Assembly (NCBI RefSeq): GCF_014654675.1
Contig: NZ_BNBC01000001.1
Coordinates: forward strand, 26,129-90,128
Source: Streptomyces spiralis
GTDB lineage: Bacteria; Actinomycetota; Actinomycetes; Streptomycetales; Streptomycetaceae
Direction of reading: 5' to 3'
Length of the DNA stretch: 64,000 bases
Below are positions 10,150-18,038 of the stretch, one piece after another. The notes under the pieces were generated by a model. The model saw only the letters and a program-made list of their open reading frames with translations. It made no database searches and was not told the origin of the DNA. Position 1 is the stretch's first letter. Each line of letters opens with the position of its first letter. A program made the position numbers and the translations under genes.

Positions 10150-11772
10150 TCAGCTGAGCTTGACCGTGTCCCACAGAATGTTGTGGCCGGCGATCTTCAG
10201 CGACTTGACCTTCTCGCTGAAGCCGGAGTTCAGCGTGTAGAAGTACACCGGGATGTACGGCATCTCCTTGAGGATGACGTCGTCGGCCTCCTGGTACTTC
10301 TTCACCGCCTCCTCGTGCGTCGGCGCGTGGTCGCCCTCGACGATGAGCTTCTCGAAGTCCTGGTTCACGTAACCGGCGTAGTTCGAGCCGTTCGCGATGG
10401 CGTCCTTCGAGAAGATCGGACGGAGGTAGTTCTCCATGTCCGGGTAGTCCATGTTCCAGCCCATGCGGAACGCGCCCTGGTACTTCTTGGCGTCCAGGTC
10501 GTTGAGGATGGTCTGGAACTGCTCGAACGGCTTGGCCACGACCTTGATGCCGAGGTTCTGCTGGATCTGGTTGGCGACGGCCTCGACCCAGGCCTTGTGG
10601 TCGCCGTCGGCGTTGTAGCCGATCTCCAGCGTGTTGTTGGGCAGCCCGCCGCTCTTCTTGTAGAGCTCCTTGGCCTTGGCCGGGTCCAGGTTGCAGGCGT
10701 CGCAGGCGCCCTTGCGGTAGCCGTCGATGATCGGGCTGATGAAGTCGTCCGCCGGCGTACGGGCACCGAGGAAGATCTTCTCGCTGATCGTCTTCCGGTC
10801 GATCGCCATCGAGATCGACCTGCGGAGGTCCGCGTTCTGGAAGGCCTTGTTGTACTTGATCGGGAAGCCGATGTAACCGACGCCCGAGTCGGCCTCGTCG
10901 ATGTAGCGGCCCGGCAGGTCCTTGTGGTAGGTCGGCAGACCCGAGTTCGGGATGACGAGCTGGACGTCGAGGTTGCCCGCGACCAGGTCCTTGTAGGCGG
11001 TGTCCAGGTTCGAGTAGATCTTGAAGTTGACGCCCTTGGGCTCGATCTTCGACGCGTCCGGGTACTTGTCGTACTTGACGGTGTCGATTTCCTCGTTGTG
11101 CTTGAACTTGCCGCTCATCTTGAACGGGCCGTTGCCGATCGGGGCCTCGCCGAAGCCCTTCGGGTCCTTGAAGAAGGCCTTGGGCAGCGGCACGAAGGCG
11201 GTGAAGGACAGCTGCGCGGGGAACGCCGAGAACGGCCCGGTCAGGGTGACCTGGAGGGTGTTGTCGTCGACGGCCTTCAGACCCGACAGCTTGTCGGTCG
11301 TGGGCTTCTTGCCCTCGCCCGGGTTCAGGTCGCTGTAGCCCGCGATGTGGCTGAACAGCGGGTTGGTCTGCTGGGCATTGGTCTGGTTGGCGCCGTAGTT
11401 CCAGGCGTCGATGAAGGACTGGGCGGTGACCTTCTCGCCGTTGTGGAAGGTGTAGCCCGGCTTCAGCTTGATCGTCCAGACCTTGTTGTCCTTGGTCTCG
11501 ATCGACTGCGCCATGGCGTTGACGACCTTGTTGTCGGCGTCAAGCTTGGTCAGACCCGTGAAGAGGGCGTTGATGACCTGGCCGCCCTCGGTCTCGTAGG
11601 TGTTGCTGGGGACCAGGCTGTTCTGGGGCTCGCCGATCTCGACCGAGATGACGCCGTTGCCGCCCTTGCCACTGCCCGAGCTGTTGTCGTCCCCACCGCC
11701 GCCACAGGCCGTCGCACCCAGCGCCACAACCGCGGCTATCGCAACCCACTTGGCGCTCTTGGCACCACGCAT
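10150..11772 (-). CDS. Peptide-binding lipoprotein of ABC transporter (SBP family 5)
   Basis: A 540-residue lipoprotein, first gene of the 11772-to-5926 operon. The start at 11772 has AGGAGG at ideal spacing; an in-frame ATG at 11787 has none. The signal peptide ends at lipobox ATAC with a Gly/Asp/Ser linker after the cysteine. Family-5 features include WNYGAN, GNGPFKMSGKF and an MDYPD segment. It binds oligopeptides outside the cell. The operon resembles the Streptomyces peptide importers that include BldK, but the binding-protein-first order does not let me assign it to bldK. Confidence 0.94.
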   Translation of the reverse strand: MRGAKSAKWVAIAAVVALGATACGGGGDDNSSGSGKGGNGVISVEIGEPQNSLVPSNTYETEGGQVINALFTGLTKLDADNKVVNAMAQSIETKDNKVWTIKLKPGYTFHNGEKVTAQSFIDAWNYGANQTNAQQTNPLFSHIAGYSDLNPGEGKKPTTDKLSGLKAVDDNTLQVTLTGPFSAFPAQLSFTAFVPLPKAFFKDPKGFGEAPIGNGPFKMSGKFKHNEEIDTVKYDKYPDASKIEPKGVNFKIYSNLDTAYKDLVAGNLDVQLVIPNSGLPTYHKDLPGRYIDEADSGVGYIGFPIKYNKAFQNADLRRSISMAIDRKTISEKIFLGARTPADDFISPIIDGYRKGACDACNLDPAKAKELYKKSGGLPNNTLEIGYNADGDHKAWVEAVANQIQQNLGIKVVAKPFEQFQTILNDLDAKKYQGAFRMGWNMDYPDMENYLRPIFSKDAIANGSNYAGYVNQDFEKLIVEGDHAPTHEEAVKKYQEADDVILKEMPYIPVYFYTLNSGFSEKVKSLKIAGHNILWDTVKLS

Positions 11773-12319
11773 GGGGCTCCTCCTCATGAGTCCATTGGTT
11801 CACCGCATGGAGGGGCACTCGACGCATCACCGTTACCGGTGCCTGAAATGGTCAGGTGCCCCCGTGCTCGTGAGTCGGCGCCGCCAGCAGCGCGTGACCC
11901 GTTGATTCGAGCTCTACGCGCCTAACTATCTGCCATTCCAACCGGAGCGAACCACACCTTAGAGGTCTCGGTTCGATCACACCTGCCGCCTACTTCTTCC
12001 AAAATCCGGACAAAGGGTTTGGTGAAAGATCCCTGCGAAACGGACTTGTTACACAACTATCGGGCAGGGGTGTCCGCATAGCGGACAGGTTGGGGTGAAA
12101 AACCAGTTGCGCGAAACGGCGGAGCAGTGTCTCGACGCCGCGGGACGTCCTGACGTACCGGCCAGACCGGTGCGAGGGGTCCGATAAGCCGCACATTCCG
12201 GCCACTTTAACAACCCGTCACAGTCCGCCGGGGCCGGAGCGAGGGACCTGATACACGTTTATAGGGAAAACCCTCTACGGCCCTGACGGGCGCCCGCCGA
12301 TTCCACGCCGAAAACGAAA
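11773..12319 (-). promoter_or_regulatory. Long upstream region of the second peptide importer operon, with a 17-bp palindrome at 12071-12087
   Basis: About 550 bases without a convincing gene; short open frames on both strands lack codon bias. At 12071-12087 there is a perfect palindrome, TGTCCGC-ATA-GCGGACA, about 300 bases ahead of the binding-protein start. It could be an operator or part of a long mRNA leader. The region around 11920-12050 is more AT-rich than its surroundings, as expected for a promoter. Confidence 0.5.
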
Positions 12320-12351
12320 GGGACCCGCCCGGTGGCACCGGGCAGGCCCCT
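12320..12351 (-). terminator. Rho-independent terminator of typA
   Basis: Read on the minus strand, a GCCCGGT-GCC-ACCGGGC stem extended by flanking GGG/CCC pairs is followed by a T-rich tail (TTTCGTTTTC). It begins 28 bases after the typA stop at 12379. Confidence 0.8.
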
Positions 12352-12378
12352 CGCGTCCGTCACGTCCGCCGGCTCACG

Positions 12379-14295
12379 TCAGCTGTGCTTGGCCCTGCTG
12401 GCCGCGCGGGCGCGATCGCGCTGGTCGAGGACGACCTTGCGGATGCGGACCGCCTCCGGGGTCACCTCGACGCACTCGTCGTCGCGGCAGAACTCCAGGG
12501 ACTGCTCCAGGGAGAGCTTGCGCGGCGGGACGATCGACTCGGCCACGTCGGCCGTCGAGGACCGCATGTTGGTGAGCTTCTTCTCCTTGGTGATGTTGAC
12601 GTCCATGTCGTCGGAGCGGGAGTTCTCACCGACGATCATGCCCTCGTACACCTCGGTGCCCGGCTCCACGAAGAGCACACCGCGCTCCTGGAGGTTGGTC
12701 ATCGCGAAGGCGGTGACGGCACCGGAGCGGTCGGCGACCAGCGAGCCGTTGTTGCGGGTCTGGAGCGGGCCGAACCAGGGCTCGAAGCCCTCGTGGATGG
12801 AGTGGCCGATGCCCGTGCCGCGGGTCTGGGTCAGGAACTCGGTACGGAAGCCGATCAGACCGCGGGAGGGGACGACGAACTCCATGCGGACCCAGCCGGA
12901 GCCGTGGTTGGACATGTTGTCCATGCGGCCCTTGCGCACGCCCATGAGCTGGGTGACGGCGCCCATGTGCTCCTCGGGGACGTCGACGGTCATGCGCTCG
13001 ACCGGCTCGTACGTCTTGCCGTCGACGTCCTTGGTGACCACCTGCGGCTTGCCGACGGTGAGCTCGTAGCCCTCGCGGCGCATGGTCTCCACCAGGATGG
13101 CCAGCGCCAGCTCGCCGCGGCCCTGGACCTCCCAGGCGTCCGGGCGGTCGGTGTCGAGGACGCGGAGGCTGACGTTACCGATCAGCTCGCGGTCCAGGCG
13201 GTCCTTGACCTGGCGGGCGGTGACCTTGCGGTCCTTGACGGCCGCCTTCGCGTCGGCGCCCTTGCCGGTGCCCCCGCGTCCGACCAGCGGGGAGGTGTTG
13301 GTGCCGATGGTCATGGAGATCGCGGGCTCGTCGACCGTGATCAGCGGCAGCGCGACCGGGTTCTCCGGGTCGGCCAGGGTCTCGCCGATCATGATGTCGG
13401 GGATGCCGGCGACGGCGCAGATGTCACCGGGGCCCGCCTTCTCGGCCGGCTTGCGGGTGAGCGCCTCGGTCATCATCAGCTCGGAGATGCGGACGTTGCT
13501 GATGGAGCCGTCGCGCTTGATCCACGCGACCGTCTGGCCCTTGCGCAGCTCGCCCTGCTCCACGCGCAGCAGCGCGATACGGCCGAGGAAGTTGTCGGCG
13601 TCCAGGTTGGTGACGTGGGCCTGGAGCGGGGCGTCGGCGTCGTAGGTCGGGGCCGGGATGTGCTCCAGGATGGTGGAGAAGAACGGCTCCAGGCTGTCGG
13701 AGTCGGCCGGGACCGTGCCGTTCTCCGGCTTGGTCAGGGACGCGATGCCGTCACGGCCGCAGGCGTAGACGATCGGGAACTCGATCTGCTCCTCGTCGGC
13801 GTCCAGGTCGAGGAAGAGGTCGTAGGTCTCGTTGACGACCTCGTCGATGCGGGAGTCCGGGCGGTCCGTCTTGTTGATGCACAGGATGACGGGCAGGCGC
13901 TGCTGGAGCGCCTTGCGCAGCACGAAGCGGGTCTGCGGCAGCGGGCCCTCGGAGGCGTCCACCAGCAGCACGACGCCGTCGACCATCGACAGACCGCGCT
14001 CGACCTCGCCACCGAAGTCGGCGTGGCCGGGGGTGTCGATGATGTTGATCGTGATGGGGTCCCCGCCGTCCTTGGGGTGGTACTTCACCGCCGTGTTCTT
14101 GGCGAGGATCGTGATGCCCTTCTCACGCTCCAGGTCGTTCGAGTCCATCATGCGATCGTCGACCGAGTCGAGCTGATGGGCGGCGAAGGCACCGGCCTGC
14201 TTCAGCATGCCGTCGACGATGGTGGTCTTGCCGTGGTCGACGTGGGCGACGATGGCGACGTTGCGGATGTCGTGACGCGTAGTGGACGCGGCCAT
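12379..14295 (-). CDS. typA: Translational GTPase TypA/BipA
   Basis: A 638-residue ribosome-binding GTPase involved in ribosome assembly and stress adaptation. G-domain motifs are in place: AHVDHGKTT (P-loop, about residues 15-23), the switch-region EREKGITI, DTPGHADFGGE (G3) and NKTD (G4). EF-G-like domains and the TypA-specific C-terminus follow, with a Lys/Arg-rich tail. The start at 14295 gives the usual MAASTTRHDIRNVAIVAH N-terminus; a longer frame to 14370 adds atypical Arg-rich sequence. It is transcribed alone, with a terminator on its 3' side. Confidence 0.97.
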   Translation of the reverse strand: MAASTTRHDIRNVAIVAHVDHGKTTIVDGMLKQAGAFAAHQLDSVDDRMMDSNDLEREKGITILAKNTAVKYHPKDGGDPITINIIDTPGHADFGGEVERGLSMVDGVVLLVDASEGPLPQTRFVLRKALQQRLPVILCINKTDRPDSRIDEVVNETYDLFLDLDADEEQIEFPIVYACGRDGIASLTKPENGTVPADSDSLEPFFSTILEHIPAPTYDADAPLQAHVTNLDADNFLGRIALLRVEQGELRKGQTVAWIKRDGSISNVRISELMMTEALTRKPAEKAGPGDICAVAGIPDIMIGETLADPENPVALPLITVDEPAISMTIGTNTSPLVGRGGTGKGADAKAAVKDRKVTARQVKDRLDRELIGNVSLRVLDTDRPDAWEVQGRGELALAILVETMRREGYELTVGKPQVVTKDVDGKTYEPVERMTVDVPEEHMGAVTQLMGVRKGRMDNMSNHGSGWVRMEFVVPSRGLIGFRTEFLTQTRGTGIGHSIHEGFEPWFGPLQTRNNGSLVADRSGAVTAFAMTNLQERGVLFVEPGTEVYEGMIVGENSRSDDMDVNITKEKKLTNMRSSTADVAESIVPPRKLSLEQSLEFCRDDECVEVTPEAVRIRKVVLDQRDRARAASRAKHS

Positions 14296-14393
14296 ATTGA
14301 GGCGTACTCCCGGAGTGTGCGGACGGCTGCGCGTACGTCCTCGGTACGCGCGCCCTGCCGGGCTGAACACGCCACGGCCTCACCCCATGGTAC

Positions 14394-14416
14394 GGGGCCG
14401 CTGAAGCAACGGCCCC
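14394..14416 (-). terminator. Hairpin terminator after the solute-binding lipoprotein gene
   Basis: GGGGCCG and CGGCCCC arms with a 9-base loop lie 9 bases after the stop of the lipoprotein gene (14425) and before typA. Confidence 0.6.
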
Positions 14417-14424
14417 GGAGGACC

Positions 14425-16491
14425 TCAGGACGACGGGCTCGGCGAGGGCTTCGCGCCCTTTTTCAGGAAGCCCATGTCCTCGTACACCGGTGTCTGGAAG
14501 CCGAAGGCGCCCACGTTGGCGAGGGTGCGGCGGGTGGCGACGAGCTGGGGGCGCTGGTAGAGCGGGATGGAGCCGGCGGTGGCCCAGATGCGGGAGTCGG
14601 CCTTGCGGACCAGGTCCTTCTCCTCGCCCTCGTCCAGGGTGGCGATGGCCTGGGAGAAGAGCTGGTCCACCTGGTCGGTGCCGACACGGGTGTAGTTCTG
14701 CTGGACGTTCAGGGAGCCGTCGGCGGCCGGGACGGGCTTGGCGTAGACCGGGCGGGCGTCGGTGGCGGGGTAGGCGGAGGTGGGCCAGGAGTACAGGGCG
14801 AGGTCGTACTGTCCGGCGGCGATGTGGTCGCGGAAGTAGCTGTCGCCGGGGACCTTGGTGATCTCGGTGGCGATGCCGACCGCGTCGAGCATGGCCGTGA
14901 TCCGGTCCGCGACCTTGCTCAGCGTGTCGGACCCGGGGCCGGAGGGCAGCACGAAGCGGAGCGTGAGCGGCTTGCCGTTCTTGGCCACCTTCGGCGCGGC
15001 CGCGGCACCGGCGGGCGCGGCCGTGCCCTTGGGGGCGTAGGCGCCGGGGGCGCCGCCCTGCTTCGGGTGTTCCTGGGGGTACTGCCGGCCGTCCTGGGCG
15101 AGCTGCGGGGCGGCGCGTCCGTCCGCGCCGCGTGCCTTCTCCTTGTCCTCCCGGTCCCGCTTGTCCTCCGTGTCGTGACCCTTGTGGTCGTCGACACCGA
15201 CGATGTACGTGCCGTCGCCCTTCTCGCCGCCGGGCGACTTCCCCGGCCGGGACCCGGCCTTGTCGCCCTCGGCGCCGGCCGCCTTCTCGCCCTTCTTCTG
15301 CTCCTTGACGGCTCCGGGCACCCAGCCCGCGTCCGCGAGCAGCGCCTTGGCCTCGGCGGTGTCCTGTCCGCCGAGCGCGTCGCTGTTGTCGGCGTAGGCC
15401 ACCTGGCCTGACAGGGCCAGGTGGCTGCCGACCGGGACCGCGGGCAGGCCGAGCGGCTTCAGGACGATCTCGGCGAGTTCCTTGCGGTTCAGGGCGTGGG
15501 CCACCGCGTGCCGGACCCGCTCGTCGGCGAGGGGGCCGTCGGCGCCGTTGAGGGCGAGCTGGGTGAAGGCGGGCTCCAGGGACTTGCGCACCACGACGGT
15601 CTGCCGTGCCTGCTGCTGTTTCAGGGAGGCGCCCAGGGTGTCGGCGGGATCGATGTCGGCCACGTCCACGGTGCCGTCGGCGAGCGCGGCGGCCCGCTTG
15701 TCGCGGGGCACCTCGTGCAGCACGATCTCGTTCAGTTTGGCCGGGTGACCCCACCAGCGCGGGTTGCGGGTGAGGACGACGTCCTTGCTCTTGGTGTCGA
15801 TCTTCTGCACGGCGAAGGGGCCCGCGCTGACCTTGAGCTTCTTGCGGGCGCCGTCGTTGAAGGAGTTCGCGGTGGCGGTGACGTCCTTGGGGTACAGCGG
15901 CGAGAACAGCGACTTCCAGTCGGCGTAGGGGCGGCCGAAGGTGACCTTGACCTCCAGGTCGTTGGCGCCGCGCTCGACCTTCTCGATCCGGTCGTAGCCG
16001 GCGTTGCGCGCGGTCCAGTACGCGGAGTCCTTGCCGGACAGGGCGCGCCACTGGGCGGCGAAGTCGTCGACGCCGATCTCGCGGCCGTCGCTCCAGACGG
16101 CCTGCTGGTTCAGCTTGTAGACGACGACCTGTTTGGGCTCGGTGTCGACCACCCGGGCGGAGTCGAGGTAGTCGGCGTCGCGCTGCGGGCGTCCGCTCGC
16201 GGCGATGCGGAACATGGCGGGCAGGACGGCCTGGGCGATCCGGGTGGTGCCGGCGTCGGCGTCGGCCTGGAAGGTGTTCAGGGTCTGCGGCATCGCGTCC
16301 ACGGCCCAGCGCAGCGTGCCGCCGTCGGCGACCTGGGCGCGGGCGGCGTGTGCGACGTCCTGCTTGGCCAGGGGCTTGCTGCCCTCGTCGTCGGAGCCGC
16401 AGCCGGCCAGCAGGGGCACCGCGAGGACACCCGCGGTCAGGAAGGCGACCGAGCGCGTCACCGCGCGCGGCCCGACACCGTCGTACGACAT
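14425..16491 (-). CDS. Family-5 solute-binding lipoprotein with a charged internal insert
   Basis: A 688-residue secreted lipoprotein. The start at 16491 is fixed by GGAGG eight bases upstream. A signal peptide with lipobox LAGC leads into a family-5 binding domain (TLNTFQADAD, an AVWSDGREI segment, VRHAVAHALNRKEL). Near residues 390-520 it carries an unusual low-complexity stretch rich in Lys, Glu, Asp, Gly and Pro (KEQKKGEKAAG...EDKEKARGADG) that interrupts the domain, making it about 130 residues longer than normal. It has no permease neighbours, so it may be an orphan binding protein or serve another importer. Confidence 0.88.
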   Translation of the reverse strand: MSYDGVGPRAVTRSVAFLTAGVLAVPLLAGCGSDDEGSKPLAKQDVAHAARAQVADGGTLRWAVDAMPQTLNTFQADADAGTTRIAQAVLPAMFRIAASGRPQRDADYLDSARVVDTEPKQVVVYKLNQQAVWSDGREIGVDDFAAQWRALSGKDSAYWTARNAGYDRIEKVERGANDLEVKVTFGRPYADWKSLFSPLYPKDVTATANSFNDGARKKLKVSAGPFAVQKIDTKSKDVVLTRNPRWWGHPAKLNEIVLHEVPRDKRAAALADGTVDVADIDPADTLGASLKQQQARQTVVVRKSLEPAFTQLALNGADGPLADERVRHAVAHALNRKELAEIVLKPLGLPAVPVGSHLALSGQVAYADNSDALGGQDTAEAKALLADAGWVPGAVKEQKKGEKAAGAEGDKAGSRPGKSPGGEKGDGTYIVGVDDHKGHDTEDKRDREDKEKARGADGRAAPQLAQDGRQYPQEHPKQGGAPGAYAPKGTAAPAGAAAAPKVAKNGKPLTLRFVLPSGPGSDTLSKVADRITAMLDAVGIATEITKVPGDSYFRDHIAAGQYDLALYSWPTSAYPATDARPVYAKPVPAADGSLNVQQNYTRVGTDQVDQLFSQAIATLDEGEEKDLVRKADSRIWATAGSIPLYQRPQLVATRRTLANVGAFGFQTPVYEDMGFLKKGAKPSPSPSS

Positions 16492-16857
16492 CTGCACTAC
16501 CTCCGGTGAGCCGCTCCCGCCGGTGAACACGGGTGGCGACACGGTAGGGATATATGTAGGGATTGTTCACATTTGGCTGTATTTTGGTGCTGATCAGATC
16601 TATGGCCCCACTGAAGAGGAAAGGGTTCATCTGCCGGAGGCGACACGACGGCGGAGACCTTCAAGGTCACCCGTGCGGAGCAACGCGCCTCCGGCGCGCA
16701 TACAGCGCGTGCGGGTGCGCGGGTGGGTGTGCGCAGGGATGTGCGATCCGCCAATCGCTGCACATGCCTTCCCACCGACAGGTGTGACGCGCAACACTCG
16801 CAGGCGCATGAACGTTGCCGCCTAGGGCTCGACAGCCCATGGAAGTGAGGTCACGTC
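16492..16857. promoter_or_regulatory. Divergent intergenic region, AT-rich, between lipoprotein gene and sdh operon
   Basis: No gene is seen in these 366 bases. Around 16543-16616 the DNA is strikingly AT-rich for this genome (TATATGTAGGGATTG, ATTTTGGTGCTGATCAGATC). The heptamer GTAGGGA occurs twice, separated by TATAT. Promoters for both flanking genes probably lie here. A short GCGCC-TCC-GGCGC inverted repeat lies near 16684. Confidence 0.45.
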
Positions 16858-17145
16858 ATGTCCGTGCACGACGACCTGACGTCGGTCCAGCGCAGCCTCG
16901 ACGAGCTGCTGCGGTCGGTGGGCCGGCTGGAGCAGCAGCTCCGCGGCTCCCTGGAGATGCGCCGCGTCCGCACCGACGCCGATCACCTGCGCGAGAGCGT
17001 CGCCCTGCTGCGCGAGGCCTCCCAGGGCCCCGCCACGACCCAGCGCCGCCCGCTCGTCACCATCCCCGACACGCCCTACGACATGTCCCTGTGGACGGAC
17101 TCGGACGACGAGGGACTCGGCGCCCGCGACCGCCACGCCCCCTGA
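16858..17145 (+). CDS. Small coiled-coil-like hypothetical protein upstream of sdh genes
   Basis: A 95-residue acidic, soluble protein preceded by GTGAGG 9 bases before its ATG. The first 60 residues are helical with heptad-like Leu/Val spacing (LTSVQRSLDELLRSVGRLEQQL), suggesting a coiled coil. The C-terminus is disordered and Asp-rich. It ends 22 bases before the sdhC-like gene and is probably co-transcribed. I do not recognise a function. Confidence 0.7.
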   Translation: MSVHDDLTSVQRSLDELLRSVGRLEQQLRGSLEMRRVRTDADHLRESVALLREASQGPATTQRRPLVTIPDTPYDMSLWTDSDDEGLGARDRHAP

Positions 17146-17167
17146 CCCGACCGACCGGAGTCCTTAC

Positions 17168-18016
17168 GTGGCCACTGGTACGGAACCTCCAGGTACCGAC
17201 ACCCCTCCCCCCACCCAGCCGCCCCGCGGCGGCGTCCGGGCCCCGGCGCGCGCCGCGATCACCGCACCGCACCTGCGGACCGACCGCTGGTGGCTGGCGC
17301 CCGCCGTCACCGCGGCCGGCCTGTTCGCCTTCGTCGTGTACTCGACATGGCGGGCCTTCGCCAACGCCCACTACTACGCGGCCCCGTACGTCTCGCCGTT
17401 CTACTCGCCCTGCCTGGCGGAGAACTGCCGGACCATGCACATGGGCCCCAACGCCGACCTCTTCGGCAGCTGGTGGGCGATCTCCCCGGCGATCATCATC
17501 CTGATCTTCCCGCTGGGCTTCCGCCTGACCTGCTACTACTACCGCAAGGCGTACTACCGCAGCTTCTGGGCGTCCCCGCCGGCCTGCGCGGTCGCCGAGC
17601 CGCACGGGAAGTACACCGGCGAGACGCGCTTCCCGCTGATCCTGCAGAACATCCACCGGTACTTCTTCTACGCGGCGCTGCTCGTGGCCGGGGTGCTGAC
17701 CTACGACACCGTGCTGGCCTTCCGGGACCAGCACTACCGCTGGGGCCACATGGGCCTGGGCACGGTGGTCTTCCTGGTCAACATCGTGCTGATCTGGGCG
17801 TACACGATCTCCTGCCACTCCTGCCGGCACATCGTCGGCGGCAAGCTCAAACACTTCTCGAAACATCCCGTGCGCTACCGGGCCTGGCAGTACGTCGGCC
17901 GGCTCAACGCCCGGCACATGCAGCTGGCCTGGGCGTCGCTGGTGAGCGTGGCGCTCGCCGACTTCTACGTCTATCTGGTCGCCTCCGGCGCCTTCGACGA
18001 TCCGCGCTTCTTCTAG
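17168..18016 (+). CDS. Succinate dehydrogenase/fumarate reductase cytochrome b-type membrane subunit
   Basis: A 282-residue protein starting at GTG 17168 (GGAG upstream). A Pro-rich cytoplasmic tail of about 35 residues precedes five predicted membrane helices. His residues in or near helices (LQNIHRYFFY, RWGHMGLG, ISCHSCRH, NARHMQLAW) are candidate haem b ligands, as in the single-subunit cytochrome b anchors of actinobacterial Sdh/Frd. It would anchor SdhA-SdhB and pass electrons to quinone. It precedes the flavoprotein gene by 22 bases. Confidence 0.85.
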   Translation: MATGTEPPGTDTPPPTQPPRGGVRAPARAAITAPHLRTDRWWLAPAVTAAGLFAFVVYSTWRAFANAHYYAAPYVSPFYSPCLAENCRTMHMGPNADLFGSWWAISPAIIILIFPLGFRLTCYYYRKAYYRSFWASPPACAVAEPHGKYTGETRFPLILQNIHRYFFYAALLVAGVLTYDTVLAFRDQHYRWGHMGLGTVVFLVNIVLIWAYTISCHSCRHIVGGKLKHFSKHPVRYRAWQYVGRLNARHMQLAWASLVSVALADFYVYLVASGAFDDPRFF

Positions 18017-18038
18017 AGACCCAGTGAGGAACTGACTG

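Noticed and set aside
10150..11772. Assignment of this operon as bldK
   Set aside because: The family fits, but the gene order with the binding protein first and the presence of two paralogous operons do not allow a sound choice from sequence alone.
11990..12205. 71-residue minus-strand open frame upstream of the second peptide-binding protein
   Set aside because: It spans the perfect palindrome, lacks a ribosome binding site and shows no family resemblance.
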